The notes beneath the pieces were generated by a model. The model was not told where the DNA came from. It made no database searches and saw only the letters and a program-made list of their open reading frames with translations. Shown here piece by piece: positions 46,366 to 58,084 of a stretch of 64,000 nucleotides of DNA. How positions within the stretch are numbered: position 1 is the stretch's first letter; every line of letters begins with the position of its first letter. Origin of the DNA: Antilocapra americana (taxonomy: Eukaryota; Chordata; Mammalia; Artiodactyla; Antilocapridae); assembly GCA_007570785.1 (NCBI GenBank), contig ML662442.1, forward strand, positions 33,775,909 through 33,839,908. Reading direction: 5' to 3'. The translations under genes and the position numbers were made by a program.

Positions 46366-49153
46366 TGGGTAAGGGTAAGGACACATTGGGATGCAGTGAG
46401 ATTTGAAGGAAATGTCCCTTTGGAATTATTTCTTCCTAAGCAATTTTCAGGAGCCTGCAGGGACTAAGAGCATTACACAAGCGCTAAGAGATAGTGAGTA
46501 CAAGTGAAGAGTCTTTCAAAATCCAAAATTCATGCAAAGGCTCCTGTAGTCAGGCCTCTGTGGCTCACATGTCTGATGTGCTATTAACTTTATATAAACA
46601 AACAAGCTGTCCTGATAGAATCACAACCCAGAATCAAGCCACTGTCTCCAGAGGAGCTGCCCTAAGCCTGCCTCTGCAGATTCTCTGATCAATCCCTGCC
46701 AGTATGAAATGATCACTCTTTTCTAGCTTTTCTTGAAATCTCACTTTTCAGAAATGCCAGGCTGCCTCAAATGCAGCAGCCTAGCAACTTTCTCCCTATA
46801 GAAAACTCCACCTTGTCATCCTGCCATCTCTAAATCTAATTTAGAATTGCTTTTCTGGTTTTTACAACTCTTCATCGGCTTGCTCCTCCCTCCCTTTCCA
46901 AATTCATTTCTCCTTCTCTTCATCACTCTGTCACCTTCAGCTCCACCCCCTCACTCCACTTCTTGGCTTTTCAGGCAGTTACTGTCTGAATGAGAAGATT
47001 GAAAATCTCATTTATCATTTTTGAGAAGTCTCACAGGGGCACACTGCAAATCTTCCCTCACACCCGAGGAAGAGAGAGAAAGCACAACACCTAAAAATGA
47101 ATCTCTAAAGAGAGAATAGTCCTAAAATAGAGCAGAATAATAAATGGATGCTGCTGTGCTTTCGTACAAAACAAAACTCACAGTGAAACTTCCCTTTTGT
47201 AGTTGAGCTACTCTCAAAGGGCTCAATTCTGGAAATATTCCACAAATTGCTAAATTCCCTTTAAAAAAAAATAAAGTCCACGCTACTCGAACCGTTGCAA
47301 CAAATCTGCAGCTGAAACAGCTGCAAAAACAAAGCCCCACTCTCACTTGGTACCGACACTGCTCTGGTCCATGGTACACCACCTCACAGACTTGGCAATA
47401 CAAACATCTGTTATAAGCGATACTTCTAATGCTGCTTGCACTCACATTCCTTCCTTCCATGTGCTTGACAGATGGATGAATTCCTAATGGCCCCAGGTGA
47501 CAGTCACAGGGTTGTAACAGCCACCTCCTTCTTAGCAAACACTGCTTGCCCCTCCAGGCAGCAAAACTGAGATAACTGTAGAGGGATGGGTAGTGACATA
47601 AATTGGGGAGCTAGGCTCAAAACTCAAGTTTGTCTGCTGGCAGGAACACCTGGCGACAGTGTCTTCATCCTGCCAAGCTCACGTGCTACGAGTGACAACA
47701 GGCAATGAAGCACAAAGAAAGAGAAAGACATGCCCCCAGGCACCTCCCAAATGGTGGCCAAGAGTTTTGTTTGAACCACCTTGTGGCTGATGGAGATTGA
47801 ACTGCAAGCTTCCTGGAAGACTGCCTACCACCCTGTTAGGATCTTAGCTGATCATCACCAAGGGTCTTTTGTCTTCCGAAGGCAATGAAAAGTAACTCTC
47901 GGAAAGGAAGGTGGTATAAGCTGAGAAATTCAGGCGATGTCAGAATAGTGTGGATGGATATGCTCTGCTAGCAGGCTTCCATTTCACTCTGTAACAGGAA
48001 GGAAAAGAGATGCAACTCCTAGAGAAATAAAGCATGAAAACTGCTGCCAGCAAATTTTTGCTACCAAGTCAGGCAGACTGAGGTCTCTACTTATAGGTGG
48101 TGATTAACATAGACTATGGACTAAACTGTGTGGACACATATGGACCAGAAGTCTCTGTGTCCTTACGTGGACTCTGTTTGGGCTTCTTTCCTCATGCCCT
48201 TTTCTTACACTCTCATGTTCCAATCTTGCTTTGTGCTCTAAGCTGGCATAAGATTCAAGCTTCTAAGGGTGTCAGGCTGTGAGTGTAGAACTTGATTCCA
48301 TTCTAATTTTATTTCTGTATATAAAATGTAATGTAGAATGAAGTACATTTGTGTCATCTTTGAAACAGGCTATGAAGAATATTCTTCTAGTGAAGCATCT
48401 ACTTCCTATAGCTTTGTGGCCTCTGACATGACAATAGAAAGTGATCCGTTTCTATTTGCATTAAAATTTATCCATAGTCTTGGCATGTCCCTTTTTGGAA
48501 TCTGCCAATACTCTTGTCTTTTCTGCTATCAAACCCACTGATGAAAAGTTTGCATGCTCTTCAGTTTAACAGCTTCTCTAAAAATGGATGTGCCCTCTAC
48601 ACCACCTTTTCCCCTCTTGCCAACTGCTATCCTGTCTCATGTTTGACTTTTCATACATATTCCCTTATTCTAACATTTCTATTTGCTTTCTTCCCTCTTT
48701 TATTTCCTTGCCAATTCTCTGGAGGGGATGAGATTCTATCACTGTTATTGCTATTTTCTTTTTCTATCTAAATGCTGTAAGAGTGACGCTAAAATATATG
48801 AAAAATGATGACCAGTTCTATAAACATCAAAAGATAAGAAGTAAGTGGAAGCTAGTCCAGGAATCCTAATAGAGTGTGTCCATGAACCACATATGACAGG
48901 GGTAAGATGCAAAATCCAGTGCCTTTATTTTTCGAGTCTGTGCTTGGAGAGAGAAAGGGAGGAGCCCACAGGAGCCCACAGCTCCTCTCCTCCACGTGTA
49001 ACCAGAGAGCCAAGCCTGGCAGGCGGGAAGCCAGCGATCAACAGTAGCGGGCGAGAACGACCTCAGCCAAGAGGAAGGAAGAGGGTCTCTCCAGTCGACA
49101 GCTGAGGAGCAGGACTCTTAAAACCAGTGTTGCCTTTACTGAAAGAGCAGAGG
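46366..49153. other. Intergenic sequence, one small CpG-rich block
   Basis: No recognised exon. A G+C- and CpG-rich stretch lies at about 48950-49100, with an E-box CACGTG at 48993-48998. Frames such as 47122-47538 (minus, 138 codons) carry no domain I recognise. Confidence 0.4.
48139..48215. repeat. Dispersed local repeat, copy 1
   Basis: 'gaccagaagtctctgtgtcc' through 'tcttacactctcatgttcc' recurs in direct orientation at about 49850-49925 with roughly one difference in eight bases. The family is unknown to me. Confidence 0.75.
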
Positions 49154-49560
49154 GCAGGGTTTCTCAGACACTGGTGAGTAGGAGAATCAGGTCAACTGCT
49201 AACAAACTCAGATCCCCAGAGCCACCTCCAGAGTCTCAGGGCCTGGGAATTTTTTTTTTTAATCATCATCAACGGTGATTCTGATGCTGCTGTACCAAGG
49301 GCAAGTGAGAGTGTGCGCAGTTTCGCTCAACTCTTTGCGACTGGATGGACTGCAGCCTGCCAAGCTGCTCGGTCCATGGGATTCTCCAAGGCGAAAATAC
49401 TGGAGTGCGTGGCCATTCCCTAGATCAGGGAATCTTCCCAACCCAGAAATCGAACTTGCATCTCCTTTGTCTCCTGCATTGGCAGGCAGATTCTTTACCA
49501 CTGTGCCATCTGGGAAGCCCCAGCTGTGCCAGGAACCACACTTTAAAAATCCCTGGCTGG
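49154..49560 (+). mobile_element. MER5-like hAT element, split by a SINE
   Basis: 'agggtttctcagacactggt', 'aactcagatccccagagcca', 'gtctcagggcctgggaattt' and 'ggtgattctgatgctgctgt', then, after the SINE, 'aggaaccacactttaaaaat'. This is the order seen in MER5-type non-autonomous hAT elements. Diverged. Confidence 0.6.
49297..49521 (-). mobile_element. Bov-tA SINE, antisense, inside the MER5-like element
   Basis: 'cgctcaactctttgcgactg', 'ggaatcttcccaacccagaa', reversed head 'gccatctgggaagcccc'. Confidence 0.9.
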
Positions 49561-49849
49561 GGTGCAGCATCTCTGACTTTAAAATACAAAGAGTATGACA
49601 ATTATGCGGGAGGTAGGACTATTTCTCCTAGAGATTGGACTTTCTTTTTAGTCTTTAAAAATTTTACCCATGAAATTATATTATTTAGGGATTATTTAAC
49701 TAAGATACTTCCATGTTCTGATATTGTAACATCTTACCAGGCAATGTATCCTAATTTGTGGCATTCTAAATATGATCCTCATAAATTGTACAACACAGAG
49801 AATATAGCCAGTATTTTGTAAGAACTGTAAGTGAAGTAAAATCTTACAG

Positions 49850-49925
49850 ACCAGAAGTCTCTATGTCCTTACATGGAGTCTTTTTGGGCTTCTTTCCTCT
49901 TGCTCTTTACTTATACTCTCATTTT
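49850..49925. repeat. Dispersed local repeat, copy 2
   Basis: Direct copy of 48139-48215. It lies just before the duplicated unit at 49940. Confidence 0.75.
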
Positions 49926-49939
49926 CACAATTTTTTTCC

Positions 49940-50278
49940 AAAATATTGTGAATCACTATATTATAATCTGTGAGTGAAAGTCGCTCAGTCGTGTCAGACT
50001 CTTAGAGACCTCATGGACTATAGTCCATGGAATTCTCCAGGCCAGAATACTGGAGTGGGTAGCCTAGACCTTCTCGACCGGTGTAGGATCTTCCCAACCC
50101 AGGAATTGAACCAGGTTCTCCTGTAGTGCAGGTGGATTCTTTACCAACTGAGCTACCAGGGAAGCCCATTATAACCTGTAACTTATGTAAAAAATATAAA
50201 AATACCTAAATATTTTTTTACAAAATATTGTGAATCACTATATTATAACCTGTAACTTACATAATATAAAAATATAAA
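49940..50278. repeat. Tandem duplication of about 80 bp, one copy split by a SINE
   Basis: 'caaaatattgtgaatcacta' plus 'ttataatctgt' (49939-49971) resumes after the SINE as 'attataacctgtaactta' and 'aaaatataaaaatac' (50168-50206). An uninterrupted second copy follows at 50221-50278. The duplication therefore existed before, or independently of, the SINE insertion. Confidence 0.85.
49972..50167 (-). mobile_element. Bov-tA SINE, antisense
   Basis: 'gtcgctcagtcgtgtcagac', 'ggatcttcccaacccaggaa', reversed head 'ctgagctaccagggaagccc'. Flanked by ATTATAATCTGT (49960-49971) and ATTATAACCTGT (50168-50179), a 12-bp duplication with one mismatch. Confidence 0.93.
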
Positions 50279-52266
50279 TAGATAAAAATAAATAGATATG
50301 ATCCTCATTTTAGAAAGAACTATGGTCTTTGCTGTTGCAATAGTTATTTATATTTGTTGCTATTTTGTTCTTAAAAAAAAGAAAAGCTCACATAAAGACA
50401 AATATCCAATTCCTGCTTCTCTCAGAAATAAAATAATCCTGACTATCATTGAGCCTAAGCAATGCCAAGCCTGCCTGGGGGCTGCTGGTCAGAATGCCTG
50501 AACCTGACCTGGAAGGAATAATTGTTCTCCAAAGGCCAGCTGTATACAGTGCCATTTCCCTCGGGTTCTGACGCTCAGGAATGCTGTGCTCTGGCGGTTC
50601 TTCACTGGCGTCCATTCTAACCGTCGCTTTATAGTGGGCCACAGGGTGTCAGTGTGAATGTGGACTTCACCACTGCACAAAAGCACCATTTTATGAGGCA
50701 CATTTTTGCAGTCAGATGGAGGATTTGAGTGGCACAAGATACAGTACGTGCTAGAGGCAAGAGCAGTAAGCCTAGAGAAATAAATCAAAAGAAAAGAGTT
50801 GTGGAGGAGTAAATTTAACCATATGCATTAGACTGGCAACATTTCTTAGTTCTTCTTGGTAGGATTCTCAGACTTTGTCTAAAGAAGACAGTGCTACTGC
50901 CTTCCTCTGAAATTTATATTCTGCTATTGTCTGCAGGTCAAGGTGAAAGTTAGTTTTGAAAGAATCAGCTATAAATCTAATAAGTGGGAAAGAAACAGAT
51001 GGGTTTTTTTTTTTTAATGGAAAAGTGATTTCTTTTAGACAGACTGCAAAAATGTGCTGACCTTAAATCACCAGGTACAGGGTAATACTCAAGATATGCA
51101 AGAGGATTACTGAATTCTAAGACTATTTTCAGAAATATAAATACATAGGTTTTTTTCTTTTTTTCTTCAAAGCTCTAAACTGAATCATCACTAAGTTAAC
51201 ACATCATTGAGAGTTTTAAGCAAACTGGAGCCTTATACCCTGGTTATGTAAGCATTAAAAAGTCAACTACAGGGTCTCTTCGAGTCTTCTGACTTTTTGG
51301 TAGGCTTTTTGACACTATTGTCTTATGTTGCATCTCCCTCTGCTGCCCACACCCTCAGCAGCAACGGCAGAGCTAGGCAATTGGTGGATAGGGAGAGAAG
51401 TAGTGAGTCAAATGTGAGGAATCAGACTGGGAGGAAATCAGTGTCTTCCTCTCGGTAATCAGAGAATTTGATGTGCACATATCTTCATGTATTTCTTATG
51501 GTTGCCGTAGACACTGACCCGGGGCTGATATTCTCTTTCATCTTCAAATTCTCTCCCTAAGCACATGCAAACTATTTGACAATGACGATAGTAACCCTGT
51601 GTACTGAGCACTGGCCAGGAAAGGTTGAATGGCATTGCTTCCAAAGGTGAAGTGGTCTGAAAGATACAACAAGGAGTTTAAGCCCCATGTTTCTGGACTG
51701 TGGGAGAAATAGCAACCTCTTCCAGAGATTACATGAAAACTAGACCTGGAGGGAATAGCAGAAGATGGCATTTAAGGCAAAAAGGTTGTTGAGAGTGTAA
51801 GAAAGCTAATTATGTACCAATTATGGTAACACGAGACACATGCTTAGACAAATAAGCTCCAGACTTTCAGTGGCTGGGTTTCTCGCATCCCGGTTAACAG
51901 TCTAATGCAGACATTCTGTGTTGGCTACAACTTTCCCTATGGAGTAGCTCAAAGCCCTATGCGCCTTCCATCTTGTGACTCTGCCAACCCCTACAGCTGC
52001 AGAATCTTTCCTATTTGAACAGGACTAAGACGGCAGGGAAAGCACAGATTCTTTTTAAAAGCCCATCTGGGAGGTGCCATAAAGCGCTTCCTCATTCCAT
52101 TGGTGAGAACTAGTCAAGTAGCCACCTCTGGACATAGGAAGGACTAGAGGATGCCATTCCTGCCAGCAGTGGCCTCCCAGTGACTTCTCTGCCCTAAAGT
52201 TGGGGAGCAGCTGTCCTCTTGTTGCTCCCACCGCTGCTGCAGGAGCCTCTTCGTCTCTTCTTACAA
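50279..52266. other. Single-copy intergenic sequence
   Basis: No gene or repeat family recognised in about 2 kb. Confidence 0.4.
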
Positions 52267-52281
52267 ATATGGATGCTTCTC

Positions 52282-52695
52282 CAGTTCTACTCAGATGGAC
52301 GAAACTGGAGCCCATTATCCAGAGTGAAGTAAACCAGAAGCAAAAACAACAATACAGTATATTGACACATATATATGGAATTTAGAAAGACGGTAACGAG
52401 AACCCAACATGCGAGACAGCAAAAGGAACGCAGATGTACAGAACAGACTCGTGGACTCTGTGGATGAGGGCAAGGGTGGGATGATATGGGAGAATGGCAT
52501 TGAAACATGTTAATTATCATATGTCTAATCAATCGCCAGCCCAGGATTGATGCTCGGGGCTGGTGCATCGAGATTTCCCGAGGGTAGGGAGGAGGGAGGG
52601 AGGAGGGAGGGGGGTTCTGGAGGGGGAGCATATGTAAACCCATGGTGATATCATGGCATTGTATGGCAAAAACAATAAAAGGGAAAAAAATATAT
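52282..52695 (+). mobile_element. Bovid L1 3' end, sense
   Basis: 'actggagcccattatccaga' through the purine tract (about 52585-52628) to 'gcaaaaacaataaaagggaa'. Only the 3' UTR and the last ORF2 bases are present. Flanked by ATATGGATGCTTCTC (52267-52281) and ATATGGGTGCTTCTC (52696-52710), a 15-bp duplication with one mismatch, so both ends of the insertion are defined. The 154-codon minus frame here is antisense of L1 and not a gene. Confidence 0.94.
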
Positions 52696-52710
52696 ATATG
52701 GGTGCTTCTC

Positions 52711-53186
52711 ACCATTTTGTTCCAGACCTTGTCTCTTCCCACTTTGAACATTTTTCCCCAGTGATATCATCATGGCTCTGACTGATTTTCAACTACTTGC
52801 TGCTAACTCCCAGATCTTCATCTCCAGCTATTTACTCACAACTCAAAACCCTTCAGGACTCTCATAATCTTGAGATTAATGTGCATTGTAACTACAGTTA
52901 TCTGTTTACCCTTTTGCCTGCAGCTCCCTGCTTTTCCTGAAGAACTAGAGCCATGGATCAAAAATGACTTCTGAGCATCTAAAGTCATCACTATAATTAA
53001 TTTCATTTTATTATCAGGGTTTTTAAAACTCTGGGTCATGACCCATTATTGGGACTAGAACTAATTTAGGAAGTTACAGCTAGTTTTTCAAGAATGAAAC
53101 ATGGAATAGAATGGAACAGAAATAGCCAAAAGCTTCCAAAAGCTCCCCCCGCCAAATAAGTATTGCTTTAAGATTTTTTGTTTTGG
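52711..53186. other. Single-copy spacer
   Basis: Nothing recognised. Confidence 0.4.
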
Positions 53187-53320
53187 GACTTTCCACTTTT
53201 TGTCCAGTGGTTAAGACACTGTGCTTCCAATACAGTGGGCACAGGTTCAGTCTCTGGTCTGGGAACTAAGATTCTTACATGCTGTGTAGTGCATCCAAAA
53301 ATAATAATAATAATAATTAG
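53187..53320 (+). mobile_element. CHR-type SINE, sense, with (AAT)n tail
   Basis: 'gggactttccactttttgtc', 'cagtggttaagacactgtgc', 'cacaggttcagtctctggtc', 'gaactaagattcttacatgc', followed by an AAT repeat of about six units. Confidence 0.85.
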
Positions 53321-56126
53321 AGAAAAAACTTATTTTAGTGTTTGTGCCTTAGGTCATAAAAAAATTTTATTTATTTATTTGTTTACCATAAGTCATTGAC
53401 ATATTAAATATCTACTGGATTAGACCACTGTTTCTTCCAGAACATCCTCAATCAAACTGTAAGAAGGACCAGGAATTAAGTTATTTGAGTTCAATCACAA
53501 GCTCCCATACTTATTAGCTGTGTTTTCTGGGACAATTTCTCTACTTCAAAATTTTCTTGTCTGTAAAATGAGTATAAAAACAGTACCTACTCATGGGCCT
53601 ATTGTGAGGATTAAATTAATTAATATAGTTATTGCTGGACATGGGTGAGTACTTTACACCTATTAACTATTTTTAAACAATGAAATATCTATATACTCTA
53701 TTAAGATACCAAATTGTGGACGTTAACGAGGATATTCACAGAGGCATACTATCTACAATGCGGAAATAGACAAGTGTTATTGGATTGTTTCACCTTTTTT
53801 GTGAGGTGATGAGCATGGAAAATGAGAGTGTTGTTTGGAACCACAGGCTAAAGGGAATAAGCCACTCTGGCTGGAGATGACTGGTTAGATGTGATGGTGG
53901 CTTCTGGACAGGAACAAATGACAGTTTAAGGCCCAAAGGGGTCAATATCTCTATACTTGATCCATTCTCAGCCTAAGATGAGAAATTCTAGACTCTAAAC
54001 CAAGATTCATATCTTTCCCAAGGTCAGTTACCAGTTCTGGGTGGGCTTGTAATCAAGGTTGGCCAAGGAGACTGGCAAGAGGGACCTACACCCCAAGGTG
54101 CTATCATTTACTTAGTGAGAAAAAGGAAGCCCATTACCCAAGCTGATGCCAGCCGCAGGAAGGGGCATCTCTGTGATAACAGAAAAGTGATCTAAGTCTC
54201 TGACAAAAATGGCTGAGGTGCTGAGTCAACCAGCAGCTGTCCTATTCTAGACTCTCTGTTAGGGGGATAATAAATGTTTTTACTGTTTAAGTCATTTTGA
54301 GTGATGATTTCAATTATACTCAGCCCAAGTGTCTAACTGATTCAGTGTCTTGTTCTATTTTATAGATTTTTCAACACTTATAATATTATAGAATAATACT
54401 GTACCATGAAATGCAAAGTCTTACACACAACTTCAGCAATCAGTGTTATGGGTCACAGAACACAAACAGTGTGTTAACATTTGGAGTTTCGAGTTCTTTT
54501 GAGATTTTCAGTAGCCCTTCCATGGCAAAAGTTGCTACTAACTGACTGTTTAATTCATTGCACCTCATTTAGATTTTTCTGTTTTTTTGTGGATTTGATG
54601 CACTTTCAAAAGTCTGGATAATTTCAGAATTTAAACTGCTGGAAGCCACATGCCACCCTTCTGTGTAATTCCTTCTTTGGGTGCCTGTGGGAAACTCTGT
54701 CATGGCAATTCCATATCTCCTGTAGAAACACTTAAATTCATAGAACTTAATGCCTGAGAGGACATAAGGACCTTTTGCCCTCTTGATGGCCCCTGACCAT
54801 ATTGTACTTCCTCTATCTTGAAAGTGGCAAAAGCTTTCAGCTACTGCAGATAGCAGAAGGCCAGGGCAGGCACCTGGAGCATCTTCCTATACTGTTCACT
54901 GCTCTCCCAACTATTCTTCAGGCTGCTGCCTGACACCATCCTCTAAATGAACTGGCAGAAATGAGAGAGGCATCCAAGGCGTGAGCAGCCTGGAGAACCC
55001 TGAGAACCCCCTGGATTGCCACCATGTCAAAGTGTTTCACATGTGACAGAGGATAGGAGAGGGGTTTCAGCTCCTGTACCTGCCGCTGCAGGTGAGTGTG
55101 TACCAGAGGGGAGGAGTGGTTGGAACAGGAATGAAGCGGTTTTTGAAGCAGAGCTCACACTGTCTCCATTCGTAGGGAACCCTGGATGACAAGGAGTAGC
55201 AAACACCCATCTTCAGCCCTGCAGTTCCTCTCCTTGTCTCTGTCACTCGAAGCAGCCCATCCAGAAACAGTCCACCAAAGCACGAGCAGATCACTAGACT
55301 GACGAGCTCCTTCTTACAAATTCCTCCTGCTGCACTTGTTGTTTTTACTATTAGAAGGAGCTGAAGAGTTTTGGCTGCTGACCACTGGACTCTACTTATC
55401 CATTAATTATTAATCCATTATGCTCCACTCCTGACTCAGTGCTTTGAATTTAGCATCCACAGAGTAACTTTCCTTGGAGAAGAGTGATCAGGACAGGATG
55501 GGTTCTGGGATTCCCTCGAGAGCACCTCTGAATTCACATCACTTCAAGGTCCAGAGGGTCTGATCCCCTACCCATCTCAAAGGCTAGTTCCAAATTCCTA
55601 TGTGTGATGCTTCTTGGAGGAAAAACTGTTACTTATGTTAGAGCAAACCAATGGCTTTTGGCACAGTTAATAACAGTTTCAGTCCCTACATACGAAACCA
55701 TCATTATATTTGAGTTTGCTGCCTTCAGTTTAGGAAACTTAATAGGATTACTTACGCAAAGACAAAGCTTAAAACCATCCATTATTTTCAGAGTAGTTTG
55801 AGGTCACCTAAAATCTGTGACAGATGCTAAACATAGTATTTAAGGATTGTAGAAAATAATAAACACTGTAGAATTAGTCAGATCCTTCCCTCAAACAGAA
55901 CAAAACAAATAAATAAAAAAAAGTGAGAGAAAGTTTTCATTAGAAGGAAAAAGGAAATCAAGGTTGAGGCACTCTTATGGGATGATTTCATATGGAAGAA
56001 CCAATTACCAGGAGTGCATTTTTAGGCCAAAGCATTCGTGGCTATTTGTATGGAGCAAATCATCTCTATAGAGTTAAAAGAAATAGACAGTATGCACAGC
56101 TGGGAGTAAGCTGTCCTAGGTATTCG
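53321..56126. other. Intergenic sequence
   Basis: A sense MIR lies at about 53490-53665. A minus frame at about 55067-55330 is described as a finding. No exon can be supported. Confidence 0.4.
53490..53665 (+). repeat. MIR SINE, degenerate
   Basis: 'ttattagctgtgttttctgg', 'ttgtctgtaaaatgagtata', 'cagtacctactcatgggcct', 'ttgtgaggattaaattaatt' in MIR order. Confidence 0.75.
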
Positions 56127-56127
56127 T

Positions 56128-57005
56128 TGTTGTTCAGTGACTAGGTCATATCCAACTCTTTGCAACCCCATGGACTGCAGCACACCAGGCTTACCTGTCC
56201 TTCACTATCTCCCAGAGTTTGCTCAAACTCATGTCCATTGTGTGGATGATGCCATCCAACCATCTCATCCTCTGTCTCCCCCTTCTCCTCCTGCCCTCAA
56301 TCTTTCCCAGCATCAGGGGAAAGCATCATTTCTAGTGAGTCAGCTCTTCACATTTGGTGGCCAAAGTATTGGAGCTTCAGTATCAGTCCTTCCAATGAAT
56401 ATTCAGGGTTGATTTCCTTTAGGACTGACTGGTTTGATCTCCTTGCAGTCCAACGGACTCTCAAGAGTCTTCCACAGCACCCTAGTTCAAAAGCATCAGT
56501 TCTTCAGTGCTCAACCTTCTTTATGCTCCAACTCTCACATCCATACATGACTACTGGAAAACTCATAGCTTTGACTAAACAGACTTTTATCAGCAAAGTA
56601 ATGTCTGCTTTTTAATATGCTGTCTATGTTGGTCATAGTTTTCTTTCCAAGGAGCAAGCATGTTTTAATTGCATGGCTACAGTCACTGTCTGCAATGATT
56701 TTGGAGCCCAAGAAAATAAAATTTATCACTGCTTCCATGTTTTCCCCTTCAATTTGCCATGAAGTGATAGGACTGGATGCCATGATCATCATTTTTTTTT
56801 TGAATGTTGGGTTTTAAGCCAGCTTTTCCACTCTCCTCTTTCAATCTCATCAAGAGGCTCTGGATCCTCTTCACTTTCTGCTATTAGAGTGGCATATCTG
56901 AGGTTGTTTATATTTCTGCTGGAAATCTTAATTCCAGCTTGTAAGTCATCTAGTCTGGCATTTCTCATTATGTACTTTGCATATAAGTTAAATAAGCAGG
57001 GTGAC
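56128..57005 (-). mobile_element. BovB LINE, antisense, 3' portion (host of a nested BovB)
   Basis: From the reversed terminus 'ccaactctttgcaaccccat' to 'aaataagcagggtgac', where it is cut by a younger BovB. It resumes at 58085 in the same orientation and at the next base of the element. RT and C-terminal frames are broken by stops. Confidence 0.94.
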
Positions 57006-58072
57006 TATGCCAAAACCTTTGACTGTGTGGATCACAATAAACTGTGGAGAATTCTGAAAGAGATGGGAATATCAGACCACCTGACCTGTCTCTTGAGAAA
57101 CCTGTAAGCAGGTCAGGAAGCAACAGTTAGAACTGGACATGGAACAACAGACTGGTTCCAAATAGGAAAAGGAGTATATCAAGGCTGTATATATATGTCA
57201 CCCTGCTTATTTAACTTATACGCAGAATATATCATGAGAAACACTGGGCTGGAAGAAGCACAAGCTGCAATCAAGATTGCCGGGAGAAATATTAATAACC
57301 TCAGCTATGCAGATGACACCACCCTTATGGCAGAAAGTGAAGAGGAACTAAAAAGCCTCTTGATGAAAGTGAAAGAGGAGAGTGAAAAAGTTGGCTTAAA
57401 GCTCAACATTAAGAAAACTAAGATCATGGCATCTGGTCCCATCACTTCATGGAAAATAGATGGGGAAATAGTGGAAATAGTGTCCAACTTTATTTTGGGG
57501 GGGCTCCAAAATCACTGCAGATGGTGATTGCAACCATGAAATTAAAAGACGCTTACTCCTTGGAAGGAAAGTTATGACCAACCTAGATAGCAGAGACATT
57601 ACTTTGCTAACAAAGGTCCATCTAGTCAAGGCTATGGTTTTTCCAGTAGTCATGTATGGATGTGAGAGTTGGACAGTGAAGAAATCTGAGTGCCGAAGAA
57701 TTGATGCTTTTGAACTGTGGTGTTGGAGAAGACTCTTAAGAGTCCTTTGGACTCCAAGGAGATCCAACCAGTCCATCCTAAAGGAGATCAGTCCTGGGTG
57801 TTCACTGGAAGGACTGATGTTAAAGCTGAAACTCCAATACTTTGGCCACCTCATGTGAAGAGCTGACTCACTGGAAAAGACCCTAATGCTGGGAAGGATT
57901 GGGGGCAGGAGGAGAAGGGGACAATAGAGGATGAGATGGCTGGATGGCATCACTGACTTGATGGACATGGGTTTGGGTAGACTCTGGGAGTTGGTGATGG
58001 GCAGGGAAGCCTGGCATGGGGTCACAAAGAGTTGGACACAACTGAGAAACTGAACTGAACGGAACTGAACTG
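57006..58072 (+). mobile_element. BovB LINE, sense, nested in the antisense BovB
   Basis: 5'-truncated at 'tatgccaaaacctttgactg' (RT motif A region) and ending 'gaactgaactg'. It is bounded by a perfect 12-bp duplication of the host, AAGCAGGGTGAC (56994-57005 and 58073-58084). The frame at 57195-57527 keeps the catalytic box 'NLSYADDTTLMAESEEELKS'. The frame at 57574-57858 keeps 'VMYGCESWTVKKSECRRIDA'. A frameshift separates them, so no intact protein is made. Confidence 0.96.
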
Positions 58073-58084
58073 AAGCAGGGTGAC

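Noticed and set aside
49171..49180. GTGAGTA splice donor after the CpG-rich block, suggesting a first exon
   Set aside because: The donor-like string falls in a MER5-like element, and there is no supporting reading frame or acceptor.
52287..52751. 154-codon minus-strand frame
   Set aside because: It is the antisense of an L1 3' UTR. The same frame recurs at 27837 and 31742 in the other L1 copies.
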